DNA of 64,000 nucleotides from Jannaschia helgolandensis (lineage in GTDB: Bacteria > Pseudomonadota > Alphaproteobacteria > Rhodobacterales > Rhodobacteraceae), in contig NZ_FNZQ01000003.1 of NCBI RefSeq assembly GCF_900109285.1, positions 1-64,000 of the forward strand. The letters are read 5' to 3'. This document shows, piece by piece, positions 1 to 8,856 of the stretch. The translations under genes were made by a program, and so were the position numbers. Each line of letters starts with the position of its first letter. The first letter of the stretch is position 1. The notes under the pieces were generated by a model. The model did not search any database. It was given only the letters and a program-made list of their open reading frames with translations, and was not told where the DNA came from.

Positions 1-275
1 GGCTGCAACGCATAAAGACAGTCGTCGAGCGGGAGCAGAGTATGGCAGCGGAAGGCAATAACGACGGCTTCCTCTTCGGCGCTGAGAACCGTTGAGCGCG
101 GCTCCTTGGGCCCGGTCTTCTGATCTTCAACCGTTTGCCGCTTGCGCCACTTTGCAACCGTCTTGGGATTGATCCCAAGCTCTCGGCTCAACCCCGCGAT
201 CGAAGCTTGCGATCGCTGTATTGCTGCTCTGACGGCGTACGTGGTCGTGGCGCTGCCGTGACGAACTTGTCCCAT
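1..275 (-). CDS. IS481 family transposase, N-terminal part (cut by window edge)
   Basis: The reading frame starts at the ATG whose complement is 273-275, with AAGGAAG just upstream, and runs open to base 1. The protein begins MGQVRHGSATTT and carries a helix-turn-helix (LSRELGINPKTVAKWRKR, about residues 29-46), followed by a GPKEPRSTVLS linker and HTLLPLDDCLYALQ. This matches the N-terminus of IS481-family transposases, which use a DDE catalytic domain for cut-and-paste movement; that domain would lie left of the window. The sequence seen has no frameshift, so the element could be intact. The main caveat is that only about a quarter of the protein is visible. Confidence 0.85.
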   Translation of the reverse strand, partial: MGQVRHGSATTTYAVRAAIQRSQASIAGLSRELGINPKTVAKWRKRQTVEDQKTGPKEPRSTVLSAEEEAVVIAFRCHTLLPLDDCLYALQ

Positions 276-358
276 AGTGCTTCCTTCCAGTCCATCGAAT
301 GGATCGCACCATCAAACCGTGGGATCAAACACCTACGCCAGACTAACTTGTTCTCACA
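1..358 (-). mobile_element. end of an IS481-family insertion sequence
   Basis: The transposase fragment at 1-275 is preceded, on the minus strand, by about 80 noncoding bases that finish with TGTGAGAACAAGTTAG, which has the look of an IS481-type terminal inverted repeat. The exact terminus is uncertain by several bases because the other end lies left of the window, so the inverted repeats and any target duplication cannot be compared. Confidence 0.6.
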
Positions 359-389
359 ACGTCAACTTTAGCCAACGTGAGAGCCACAA

Positions 390-605
390 ATGTCCCAAGA
401 ATCCGTAACGAAGTCAGCCTTAGTAGACGAGCGCGAGGCCGCTTCGATCCTCTGCTACTCCGTGCGCGCCTTGCAGAATTGGCGTCACCGGGGCGGCGGC
501 CCTGACTTCGTGAAAGTGTCCAGCAGGTCAATCCGATATCGCCGGGCTGACCTCGACAAGTGGAACGCGGCGCGAACTGTCTCGAACACCTCTCAGACCA
601 TCTGA
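390..605 (+). CDS. AlpA/excisionase-like helix-turn-helix protein
   Basis: This 71-residue protein holds one winged helix-turn-helix of the HTH_17/AlpA type: the helix VDEREAASILCYSVRALQNW is followed by a wing with SSRSIRYRRADLDKW, which is the usual signature (a 'tolerant' YR/W wing) of small excisionase-like regulators on integrative elements. GTGAGAG lies upstream of the ATG. It sits between an IS end and a Rep-like gene, so it probably controls excision or replication of the mobile block rather than a chromosomal function. No integrase is visible in the window. The fold call is firm; the exact target is inferred from context only. Confidence 0.75.
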   Translation: MSQESVTKSALVDEREAASILCYSVRALQNWRHRGGGPDFVKVSSRSIRYRRADLDKWNAARTVSNTSQTI

Positions 606-670
606 CATTCAGTTTTGCCCCCGTCGAGTTGGTAGCGCGGCGGGGGATTTTGGGGCCGACAGGCTCAAAA

Positions 671-702
671 AAGGGCGCGAGGTGTCGTCACTTCGCGCCC
701 TT
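671..702 (+). terminator. intrinsic terminator-like hairpin after the AlpA-like gene
   Basis: AAGGGCGCGAGGTG, a TCGT loop and CACTTCGCGCCCTT form a long near-perfect stem with one bulged base, followed by CCTTT. It would separate the AlpA-like gene from the small gene and rep downstream. Confidence 0.6.
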
Positions 703-742
703 CCTTTGCCCGCCGTTAACCTTTCAATTTGAAAGCATCAAC

Positions 743-964
743 ATGACAAATACTCCCCCTTACAAGCTCCGGCTTGGGCTTATCACCGCGACTGTTTGGA
801 AGAACGACAGCTTCTTTTCGGTCGATTTCTCCCGGTCCTACAAAGACGCATCAGGGCATTGGCAGAGCACCACCAGCTATGCCCATGCCGATCTTCTGAA
901 CATCGCCAAGTGCGCAGAACGCGCAGAAAACTGGATCGCGAGGCAGACCAATGCGGACAAGTAA
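743..964 (+). CDS. small hypothetical protein of the mobile block
   Basis: The frame encodes 73 residues starting MTNTPPYKLRLG; I chose the ATG at 743 because it has GAAAG upstream and lies just after the terminator hairpin, while the longer frame to 560 runs back through the AlpA-like gene. The protein is basic and polar, with no membrane segment, signal peptide or recognised domain; the centre (WKNDSFFSVDFSRSYKD) and the C-terminal helix (LLNIAKCAERAENWIARQ) read like a small accessory protein seen beside Rep genes on integrated elements. Its last 14 bases overlap the longest possible start of the Rep-like gene, suggesting co-expression. Function is unknown. Confidence 0.65.
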   Translation: MTNTPPYKLRLGLITATVWKNDSFFSVDFSRSYKDASGHWQSTTSYAHADLLNIAKCAERAENWIARQTNADK

Positions 965-2342
965 CCGGCAAGCCGAGCGCGCCGCTCGGCCCCAAAACAA
1001 ATGCTACCCCGCCGGAGGCACAATCAAATCCGACGCCGAACAAAAACTGGAACCGTGCCAAAGGGGGGTGATTGTAGCACCCCCCTCTGCAAATACAGAC
1101 AGCCCGAGACATCCGCCAATTGTGCTGCACCGTGGTTTTGACACGCTGGCCCTCGCGGTGAAGGCAAATATCCCTGAAGACCTATTCCAGTATCTTGAAA
1201 AAGAGAAAGAACGCGCTGACGAAGAACGCCGCGACGTGCTGATCAATTTTAACAGCATCCAACTGCATCTGAAATCACACGGCGGCAGCGGGTATCGGTT
1301 CGTTGCTAGCGGCGGTGACGACGGGGCGTCGTGGTCTTTCAAAAAACCCAATAGCAAAGACCCTTGGGGCATCCGACTAAGCTTCGGGTCATATTTCATG
1401 GCCGTGCATGGGCTTGGCGCAGCAAAGGCACACGTCGATCATGTGCTTGAGCGGTTCGGCATCCGGTTCACTGACACCGATATCAGCATGTCCCGCGTCG
1501 ATTTTTGCGTAGACTTGTTAGCCCCCGATTTCGTCCTGATCCCCGACAACTTTGTCATGTCCAGCAGCACCGGACGGCGTGACCATATTACATTTGACGA
1601 TACGGTCGGGTTCGGCAAATCCGGTCGCACCACATCCGTCACGGTCGGCGCAGTCGCCAATCGACAGATCATCATCTACGACAAACGGGCAGAAATCATG
1701 GCCCACCAAAAACCGTATTGGTGGGAAATCTGGAACCATACCTTACGCAAGTTGAACAACGGCCCTGCCCCTTACGATACGTTACATAGCGAAAGGCTGG
1801 ACCCTACGTATCATATCCCTACGGCATTGGACCCAACCGATCCGACGCAAAGCCGTGTCTGGCGGGCAGAATTCCGCGCCGGTAAGAACCTGCTGAAAGA
1901 CACCTGGGGCATCCGCACATGGGCGGACCTGTTCGAAAAATTCGGTGATCTTTGCCGCCATTCAGGCGAGGTGGTCCGCTATACGGACCCGGCACCGTTG
2001 GACTTGAACCGCGCCCGCTGGCCCAATCACGTGTTCTGGGAAATCGCTTGCGCTGAAATGAACGACGATCTGACCGAAATGCGCAGCGGCGCGGACCCGA
2101 ACCCCTTGAAGGAAATTCACCGTGAGCAGCACATATCGACGATCTTTCGCAACATCCTCGGGTGCAGTATCGCGCTTGCGGCTTTGGAAGGGAAAAAGCC
2201 CGCCGATCTGCCCAATGTGTTTGATGCCACCGCGCAGCAGATGAAGGACGCGGTGCAGGCCGATTCCATCAAGACGGAACGGCAGTTGCGCGAAGCGTCG
2301 GAACGGTATGTGTTCATCCAGAAACCGGACGCCCCCATGTAA
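951..2342 (+). CDS. replication initiation (Rep_trans-like) protein of a mobile element
   Basis: The 463-residue protein resembles plasmid and phage rolling-circle replication initiators. A hydrophobic strand ends in a Tyr-containing motif (IIIYDKRAEI, about residue 238), and a later WRAEFRAGKNLLK (about residue 304) fits the conserved 'R.E.R' element of the Rep_trans family. In that family a tyrosine nicks the double-strand origin and stays linked to the 5' end; which tyrosine would do this here is not certain. The first 40 or so residues look poorly conserved, so a later start such as the GTG at 1069 is possible. It overlaps the small upstream gene and ends at a bidirectional terminator. 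An integrated plasmid or satellite element is the likeliest origin. Confidence 0.6.
   Translation: MRTSNRQAERAARPQNKCYPAGGTIKSDAEQKLEPCQRGVIVAPPSANTDSPRHPPIVLHRGFDTLALAVKANIPEDLFQYLEKEKERADEERRDVLINFNSIQLHLKSHGGSGYRFVASGGDDGASWSFKKPNSKDPWGIRLSFGSYFMAVHGLGAAKAHVDHVLERFGIRFTDTDISMSRVDFCVDLLAPDFVLIPDNFVMSSSTGRRDHITFDDTVGFGKSGRTTSVTVGAVANRQIIIYDKRAEIMAHQKPYWWEIWNHTLRKLNNGPAPYDTLHSERLDPTYHIPTALDPTDPTQSRVWRAEFRAGKNLLKDTWGIRTWADLFEKFGDLCRHSGEVVRYTDPAPLDLNRARWPNHVFWEIACAEMNDDLTEMRSGADPNPLKEIHREQHISTIFRNILGCSIALAALEGKKPADLPNVFDATAQQMKDAVQADSIKTERQLREASERYVFIQKPDAPM
1062..1086 (+). other. perfect 9-bp inverted repeat inside the 5' part of the Rep-like gene
   Basis: AGGGGGGTG, a seven-base loop ATTGTAG and CACCCCCCT form a perfect hairpin within the first 45 codons of the Rep-like reading frame. 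pT181-type replicons are known to place the nicking origin as a hairpin inside the 5' end of rep. The assignment as an origin is an inference; it could also limit translation of rep. Confidence 0.4.
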
Positions 2343-2368
2343 GATGAGGGACCGTCACCGGACAGCCG

Positions 2369-2398
2369 AAAGCGCCTTATGTAACATAGGGCGCTTTT
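2369..2398. terminator. bidirectional terminator between rep and the restriction-modification gene
   Basis: AAAGCGCC-T-TATG, a TAA triloop and CATA-G-GGCGCTTT make a 13-pair stem with one G-T wobble, followed by TTTT on the plus strand. It lies between convergent genes, 27 bases after the rep stop. Confidence 0.8.
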
Positions 2399-2416
2399 GC
2401 ATGTCCCGAGACAGCC

Positions 2417-4290
2417 TTACAGCGTCATGGTTATCGTGCGCATGATCCGATCGGTTTCCGACAGAATCTTGATGATCCGCTGATAGTGCTTCACATCGTC
2501 GAACGTCAGCGCCCGCCCCTTGCGATCCTTGAGCCATTTCTGCGCGGGCTGATAGCCCCCGATATAGAACCCCCAGGACACATCGGGGACTGCATCGAAA
2601 TATTGCGTCCCGTTGATCCAGACCTTGCCGCCGTCATGGTGCGGCTTGTCCACGACGTTGTCGCCGTCGCCCCGAAAGGCGTAGGGGGTCGCGCCGATGG
2701 CGGCGGGGACCATCAGGTGCAGCTTGCGCAGGGCCGCGCCCTTGGTCGAGATATCCCGGAATTCATCGGGGCTGGCGGGCCACGGGATGCGGGGAAAGTC
2801 GATTTTCAGGAACTCGGCATAGGTGTCGCGGTAGGCGGGGCAGTGCAGCACGCCATAGATGTAATCAAAGGTCTGGATTTCATCCGGTTCCCCGTGGGTG
2901 GGGTGGGTGGCCTTGGCTTTGAGTTTCTTCCAGACTTTCGGGTCAAAGTTGACACGGCGGGTTTGGTCGAGGTCTTGTGGATCGGGGTAGAGGTAGAGGG
3001 GGAAGACGGCAGATTGTGTGCTGCTCTCAGCGCATTTGGTTTCCATCATTCGGTCGACGATAAAGAAATGGTCTGGGGTTGGGTTTTTGTTGCTTCGGGC
3101 AGTAGCAAGCCCAATGTTTATTCCCCGCACAAAATGGCCCATGATTTTCTCAACTGGCCAACCGACAAACCCGCGAGATCGGCCAGAGTAGTAGATGAAT
3201 CTGCTATCGAACGGTCGATAAGCGATTGGCTCAATCGAAAAACTGGATTTGTGGTCAGTTAAGTCATCTTTGGCCCACTGATACCGCCAATCTCTGACGT
3301 CATTTGGTAAAGAATACTTTTTCCTGACTTCTGCTTCAGTTTGTTCCAGCATGTCTCTGACTGCTTGAGATACCCCAACCTTGTTACGGTGTATTGTTAG
3401 CTTATCTCTTTTGGTAACGACACCAGTTCCACCGACACCGAAAAATTCAGGGATGGACAGTCCTTCCCGATAGATCAATGCAGCGGCTTCGTCGTATTCT
3501 TCAAGCATAAACCACGGTGCCGTTGGAACGAGCTTCGTAGGACAGAGATTGAAACCGCCCCCCTCCAACGCCGCATATTTCCCCTTCCGGTCCCCCCACA
3601 GATCACCGTGGAAAACCTTGGCCAGACCCTCGCCACCGTCCTTTTTCTTCACGCCTATGATGATCGACACGCCTTGCTGAATATCAAAGACGTTCTTGTC
3701 GGGTTTGCCCTCTGGCGTGACCTCTTTTTTCTTTGCGTTGCCGTGCAGGTCCAGCACGTAAACCTTGTCAAAGGTCTTGAGCAGGTGCCAACGCATACCC
3801 CGAAAGGTCGGGTTATCCAGATAGCCGTGGTTGGTGATGAAGCCCAGCACGCCTTCGCCGTTCTTTTCGATCAGGTGCGAGGACATGCGGATGAATTTGA
3901 CATAAAGATCATTGAGCCATTTCGGGTTGCGCTCTTTCAGCTTCTCAACCCCGCCGGGTTCCTTTTTGTAATCATCCATCAGGTTGCCGATCCAACCCTC
4001 GGACACGCCGCCTTCGCCCAGATAAGGCGGGTTCCCGATCACGCACATGATGGGCATGTCGCGTTTGATAGTGTTGGCGCCCTTGGCCTCGCGCGATAGC
4101 CATTGGGTAAAGGGCAGGGTCTGGTTGGCAGGTTCGCCTTCCTCAAGCGAGTTGGTCAGATAGACCCCAAGGCGGGGCGGTTCCTTGGTGGGTTTGTAGC
4201 CCATTTCGGTCAGGATCATGTCCAGCTTCATGTGGCACATGGCATAGGACGCCATCAGCAACTCGAACCCGTGCAGGCGCGGGATCAGGT
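2417..4290 (-). pseudogene. type ISP-like restriction-modification enzyme, methylase catalytic and target-recognition part
   Basis: This is the C-terminal continuation of the gene starting at 5538. It has the adenine-methylase motif IV NPPY (VIGNPPYLGEGG, about 4025-4060), a following NDLYVKFIRMS segment, and the long C-terminal target-recognition and Type_ISP_C region (GVWYTPEP and NPPY together define this family). The first in-frame ATG of this part would be at 4312, but that upstream stretch is out of frame with the true protein. Joined, both parts give about 1045 residues, close to family members without a helicase. Without correction of the frame, the nuclease and methylase motif IV would be on separate polypeptides. 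It lies in the mobile block and may have arrived with it. Confidence 0.8.
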
Positions 4291-5538
4291 CTTGTCGATG
4301 TATTGCGACCACATGCCGGGGGCGATGCCCTGCACCTTTGGCGCGATCTGTTTGATGACCTCGGCCAGAAAGGTGCCGGTGCCGGTGGCAGGGTCAAGTA
4401 TCTGGACGCGGTGCACGTCCTTCTTGATCGTGACGGCCTTGCCCCGCTTGTCGGTCTGTCCGGTGTCCCAATCCAGCGTCACTTTCGATGTGTCGGCCAG
4501 ACCGTCCGGCAGGCCGAATTCGGTCTGCAACACCTCGTCCACCGCCCGCACGATGAAATTGACAACGGGTTCCGGTGTATACCAGACCCCTCGCGCCTTG
4601 CGCTTGGCCGGATTATAGGCGGCAAGGAAAGTTTCGTAAAAGTGCAGGAAGGGGTCATTCTGTCCCGTGAGCTTGCCAAAGCCCTCCATCAGCTTGCCCA
4701 CATCGCAGGCGCGGAACACTGCGGCCAGATCATCGATGATCCATGCGATCCGGTCGTCCAGGTCATAGCCCGCGACATAGCTGAACAGTGATCGTAGAAA
4801 GGGGTTGGATTTGGGCAGCAGTTCCAGCGCCTCTTGCCTGCTGAACGTGTCTAGCGTCGTGTCGTGCAGGCGGGCCGCGAACATGCCGTAGGCGATGGTT
4901 TCGGCGTAGATGTCGGCAAAGTCCTCAGGCGAGATATCATGGATCAGGTTTTCCTTGAACGCCTGATACTGCACGGCCAGTTCGCTGCGCAGTTCGGCGT
5001 CGTCGCGGAGGGTTTTACCAAGCACATCTTTAATTAGATTGGCCTTGCCTGCCATCCGTTCGGCCAGATCGCGCGGCGACGTAATTGTCTGTGGCCGCTG
5101 GGCGATAAAATCACGCAAGAGGTTTTCAAGTGCCGCGAATTGGTCAGGCTTGGGCTGAATGCCCATGACGAAATCCGCGATGGTAACGGATGCGACCAGA
5201 TCGCCATCGCGGTAAAAGTCCCAATCAAGGCAGTTCGTATAGATCAGGTTCGGCAAGGCGGCGCGGTAGCGGTCCTGCTGGTTCTTGTTCGCGTCTTTCA
5301 TGCCCTGGACGCCAATGTGCAGGTCTTTCGCCTCCACATGGCCGATGACAATATCACCCTTGGACACGATGAAATCGGGTGCTCCGCATTTGACGCGCTT
5401 GGGTTCGTTAAGGGCGGTGATGGCCGGGTCCAGCGCCGCGAACAGGGTTTCAAAGGCGGACCGATAGGAATGTTCGGTGGCGTTGCCGGTGGCATGGATC
5501 GCGGTCAAGCGGCTGACAAAATCGTCTACAGGTGACAA
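4285..5538 (-). pseudogene. type ISP-like restriction-modification enzyme, N-terminal part (frameshifted)
   Basis: These 417 residues carry a PD-(D/E)xK-like nuclease start (CGAPDF ... GHVEAKD, about residues 49-70), the helical spacer of type ISP/IIG enzymes, the GVWYTPEPVVNFIVR motif that opens the methylase domain, and the SAM-binding motif I (ILDPATGTGTFLAEV, about residue 380). The start is TTG at 5538, preceded by AAGGGA at a suitable distance. The frame ends at a TGA (4285-4287) just after MWSQYIDK, where the next frame continues with the expected LIPRLHGFELLMASYAM. Restoring one G at about 4291 joins the two parts. No SF2 helicase domain is present, unlike long LlaGI-type enzymes. Either a real inactivating mutation or a sequencing error explains it. 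Confidence 0.8.
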
Positions 5539-5783
5539 TACAACTATCCCTTATGGTTGCGCGACACTATCGGCGCACTTCGGCGCAATACAAGGGTCAG
5601 CGGCCAGCCATTTGGGCGGCGCGTTGGACGCAAAAACCATGGCCGCGCAGTTTTCGATAAGGCGTGATTCTAGTGCAACACCGACGTTTTACGCGATCCC
5701 GGCTTCCGATAAGCTTCCGGATTTTTCGACACAATTTTGCCGCATCGCGGCCATAACGCAAGTATCTGATTTTAAATAGATAT

Positions 5784-5859
5784 TGGTGCCCCCACACGGA
5801 CTCGAACCGCGGACCTACTGATTACAAATCAGTTGCTCTACCAGCTGAGCTATAGGGGC
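5784..5859 (-). tRNA. tRNA-Thr(TGT)
   Basis: The minus strand folds into a full cloverleaf: acceptor GCCCCTA with TGGGGGC, D arm AGCTCAGCTGGTAGAGC, anticodon arm ACTGATTTGTAATCAGT with anticodon TGT, T arm with GGTTCGAGTCC, and an encoded CCA. The mobile block lies directly beyond its 3' end, a usual integration position for site-specific elements. Confidence 0.97.
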
Positions 5860-5869
5860 ACACAGGCGA

Positions 5870-7522
5870 TCATCTAGCGGCGTCAGCGCGGGCAAGCAAG
5901 AGGACAGCAACAAGACCGACTGCTGTGATCACCAGTGCCGCCGGAGCAGCTTGCGAAAGGCGTTCCAGCGAGGCCTGGTCATGGACGCGGGTGGCCAGTG
6001 TATCGAAACCGAAAGGGCGCAAAAGCAACGTGGCCGGCAGCTCCTTCATCGCGTCCACAAACACCAGAAGCAGCGCCATCATCACCGATCCGCGCATCAG
6101 CGGCAGGTGAATTCTGCGCAATACACCGCCGGGTCCCTGTCCCAGGGATCGCGCGGCAAGTGGCAAAGACGGGGGGATGCGGCCCAGAGCAGCGTCCGCG
6201 GCACCTTGTCCGATCGCGAAGAACCGGACGACATAAGCAAAAATCAGGGCGATTGACGTTCCGGTCAGGATCAGCCCCGGATCCCATCCCGTGACAGCCA
6301 GAATACCGTCTGCCACACGATTGTCCAATGCCGCCAGCGGAATAAGAACACCCAAGCCCAATACTGCGCCGGGGGCGGCATAGCCGACTGTCGTGACCGG
6401 CAGCAACAGGCGTGGCAGGGCGCGACCCGTCATGCGCACTCCATAAGTCATGAACAGTGCCAGGCCGACTGTCAGGATAGCTGCCGTCCCTGCAACCGTC
6501 AGCGTGTTGAGCAGGGCACCGGCCAGACCTGGTGCCAGCCAGCCGTTGGCCTGAAACACAGCGTGCCAGCCCATCACCATGACCGGAAATCCGAAACCCA
6601 AGCTCAGCGGCAGAACACAGGCGAGCGTCGCCAGCCATGCCTTGGGCCCGGTGATCGCCGTCCGCTCAACCGGGCGCTGTGACCGCGCGGCCTGCCAGAA
6701 CCGGCGGCGGGCGCGGGATTTTCGTTCCAGCAAAACCAGCCCGGCGATGACCAGAAGGATAACGCAGGCGATCTGTGCCGCACCACCGGCGTTGCCGCCC
6801 TGAAGCCAGACGGTGAAGATGCCGGTCGTCAGCGTTTGCACCCCGAAGAAATCGACGACACCGAAATCATTCACACTCTCCATCATCACGACGGCTACGC
6901 CCGCAGCGATCGCAGGCCGGGCCAGCGGCAGGCCGACCGAGGCGAACCGCCGCCATGGGCCAGCGCCCAGAGCGCGCGCGACTTCATAGCCCGCGCCGGA
7001 TTGTTCGGCGAAGGCTGCGCGGGCCAGCAGAAAGACATACGGATACAGCGACAGACCGATGACGAGGACTGCGAAGGGCAGGGATCGTATTGCAGGAAAA
7101 GCATAATCTGCGGCGTTCGTCCAACCGAAGGTGGACCGCAAGGCGACCTGCACCGGTCCGGCATAGTCTAGGAAGTTGACCAGCGCATAAGCCCCTACGT
7201 AGGCCGGAATTGCCAGCGGCATCAGCATCGCCCAGGACAGCCAGCGGCGGCCCGGAAACTCGTGCATGGCGACCAACCAGGCAGTGCCGGTTCCGACTAC
7301 GGCAGCGAAGGCTCCGACCCCGGTCATCAGGATAAGCGTGTTTGCCAGATAGCGAGGCAATACAGTCGCCATCAGGTGCGGCCAGATGTTTTCGGACGGG
7401 TTCATGGCCATCCAGACGACGGCAAGAATCGGGACCAGCACCAGACCCGCGATTGCCAAGGCCCCGGCAGACCAGAGGTCGGGCCAGCGCAAGAGACGAG
7501 CCTGAGTGTTTCCGTCGGACAT
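5870..7522 (-). CDS. iron(III) ABC transporter permease, fused two-domain type
   Basis: This 550-residue inner-membrane protein consists of two tandem BPD_transp_1 permease domains with about twelve hydrophobic segments, as in SfuB/FbpB-type ferric iron importers. The N-terminal half shows SGALAIAGLVLVPILAVVWM and PLAIPAYVGAYALVNFLDYAG; the second half has PVTTVGYAAPGAVLGLGVL and the cytoplasmic loop LAARSLGQGPGGVLRRIHLPL, which is the EAA-type contact for the ATPase. It would carry iron from a periplasmic binding protein across the membrane. Neither the binding protein nor the ATPase is in the window, so it must work with subunits encoded elsewhere. The gene ends ten bases from tRNA-Thr. ATG at 7522 is the only good start. 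Confidence 0.9.
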   Translation of the reverse strand: MSDGNTQARLLRWPDLWSAGALAIAGLVLVPILAVVWMAMNPSENIWPHLMATVLPRYLANTLILMTGVGAFAAVVGTGTAWLVAMHEFPGRRWLSWAMLMPLAIPAYVGAYALVNFLDYAGPVQVALRSTFGWTNAADYAFPAIRSLPFAVLVIGLSLYPYVFLLARAAFAEQSGAGYEVARALGAGPWRRFASVGLPLARPAIAAGVAVVMMESVNDFGVVDFFGVQTLTTGIFTVWLQGGNAGGAAQIACVILLVIAGLVLLERKSRARRRFWQAARSQRPVERTAITGPKAWLATLACVLPLSLGFGFPVMVMGWHAVFQANGWLAPGLAGALLNTLTVAGTAAILTVGLALFMTYGVRMTGRALPRLLLPVTTVGYAAPGAVLGLGVLIPLAALDNRVADGILAVTGWDPGLILTGTSIALIFAYVVRFFAIGQGAADAALGRIPPSLPLAARSLGQGPGGVLRRIHLPLMRGSVMMALLLVFVDAMKELPATLLLRPFGFDTLATRVHDQASLERLSQAAPAALVITAVGLVAVLLLARADAAR

Positions 7523-7606
7523 GGCAACTGCGCTAGATCATTGCCGTTTGCCTGTCCAGCGCCCGAACGATAACGTGCTTTAAAAGACCTGAAGGGAATT
7601 GGGCCG

Positions 7607-8470
7607 TTGGACATCGCCATTCATCTCGGAGCGCATTGCACCGACGAGGATTTGATCCTCAAGACCCTGTCAGACAATCAGGAACTCATGCAGAAGCATT
7701 CGGTCGCCATTCCGCCTGCGGGCAAGGCCCGTCCGGCGATCCGCAAAGCGTTGCAGAGCGGTGGCAATCTGGTGCCGGGTATGGGCAATCCGCTGATCGC
7801 GGACCTGCTGGACAAGATAACAGCGGATCGTCTGGTACTGAGCTACGAAGGGTTTCTGGGCGTCTATGCCAAGGTGCTGTCCGGGGCATCGATCTACGAG
7901 GGGGCCGGACAAAGGGCACAAATGCTGCGCGATCTGTTTCCGGGTCATACGGTCGAGTTCTTTCTGGGCATCCGGAACCCCGCCACGTTCATTCCCGCAA
8001 TCTTCGAAGCCTCATCCGTCGACAATTTCAAGAGCTTCATCGAGGGCCACGATCTGTCGCAGGTCACATGGTCCGAACCCGTCGCTGCTCTGCGCGCAGC
8101 CTGCCCCGACGTGCCACTGACAATCTGGTGTAACGAGGATCTGCCTTTGATCTGGCCCGATGTCCTGCGCATCATTTCCGGTGTTGAGGCAGAGATGACG
8201 GGAGAGGATGCAATCTTGCGTCAGATCATGACACCGGGCGGGTTCATGCGGCTCAAGGGATATCTGCGCGACAATCCAGCCAAGGGCCTTCCGACGTGGC
8301 GCAAGGTCGTAACGGCGTTCCTTGGAAAATATGCCGACGAGGCCGCCGTCGCGCCCGACATTGACCTGCCTGGCTGGACTGACGAGATAATCGCCGGTCT
8401 GTCGGACCTTTATGAAGCGGACATCGCCCGGCTGAAGGCGATGGGCGATGTCACATTCATCGCCCCCTGA
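7607..8470 (+). CDS. conserved hypothetical protein, degenerate sulfotransferase-like
   Basis: The 287-residue soluble protein starts at TTG 7607 with GAAGGG upstream. It begins DIAIHLGAHCTDEDLILKTL, which sits where sulfotransferases have a GxHKTGTT phosphosulfate loop, but the lysine and threonines are missing. Later GIRNPATFIPAIFE resembles the 3'-phosphate-binding strand-helix of that fold. Similar proteins are common and unnamed in Rhodobacteraceae as far as I recall. It is divergent from the iron permease, 84 bases apart, and no operon partner is seen. Enzyme activity is doubtful because the cofactor loop is altered; a role is not known. Confidence 0.6.
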   Translation: MDIAIHLGAHCTDEDLILKTLSDNQELMQKHSVAIPPAGKARPAIRKALQSGGNLVPGMGNPLIADLLDKITADRLVLSYEGFLGVYAKVLSGASIYEGAGQRAQMLRDLFPGHTVEFFLGIRNPATFIPAIFEASSVDNFKSFIEGHDLSQVTWSEPVAALRAACPDVPLTIWCNEDLPLIWPDVLRIISGVEAEMTGEDAILRQIMTPGGFMRLKGYLRDNPAKGLPTWRKVVTAFLGKYADEAAVAPDIDLPGWTDEIIAGLSDLYEADIARLKAMGDVTFIAP

Positions 8471-8490
8471 TCGCAGGCGCGACCGCGTGG

Positions 8491-8778
8491 TCAGTTCATG
8501 CCCAACGCTTCCTTGTACATGTCCAGAATCGCCTCTTCCTCGGCGATATCATCGGCTTCGCGTTTACGCAGGGCGATGACCTTGCGCATCACCTTGGTGT
8601 CGTAGCCACGTCCCTTGGCTTCGGCCATGACTTCTTTCACCTGCTCGGCGATGTCCTTCTTTTCCTGTTCCAACCGCTCGATCCGCTCGATGAACTGACG
8701 CAGCTCGTCGGCGGTAACGCGATAGGTATCCGCAGGACCACTGTCGGCCCCTTCCGCGATGACGTGTAGATCTGCCAT
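8491..8778 (-). CDS. gapR: GapR nucleoid-associated protein (DUF2312)
   Basis: The 95-residue protein MADLHVIAEGADSG is a typical DUF2312 member: a long coiled coil (ELRQFIERIERLEQEKKDIAEQVKEV is its heptad region, about residues 25-51) then a basic DNA-contact segment (KGRGYDTKVMRKVIALRK) and an acidic C-terminus ending EEEAILDMYKEALGMN. GapR is known in Caulobacter to bind overtwisted, AT-rich DNA in front of replication and transcription and to stimulate topoisomerases. The ATG at 8778 has AGGAGCAGGG at a good distance; a longer frame upstream lacks similarity. It is divergent from a small membrane protein gene with 78 bases between them. Confidence 0.93.
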   Translation of the reverse strand: MADLHVIAEGADSGPADTYRVTADELRQFIERIERLEQEKKDIAEQVKEVMAEAKGRGYDTKVMRKVIALRKREADDIAEEEAILDMYKEALGMN

Positions 8779-8856
8779 TTTTCCCTGCTCCTCTTGTCGG
8801 GGTCTGGCGCCTTCGCTACCGCCGGGGCGAAGGTGATGCAATCGGGAGGATGGAAC

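Noticed and set aside
5784-5815. Search for a second copy of the tRNA-Thr 3' end as the other attachment site of the island.
   Set aside because: No copy is visible in the first 5.7 kb, so the island's far end must be left of the window or was lost.
8794-8856. Extended N-terminus for the 71-residue membrane protein.
   Set aside because: The ribosome site GGGAGGA lies just ahead of the ATG at 8857, and the extra residues are unlike a membrane protein start.
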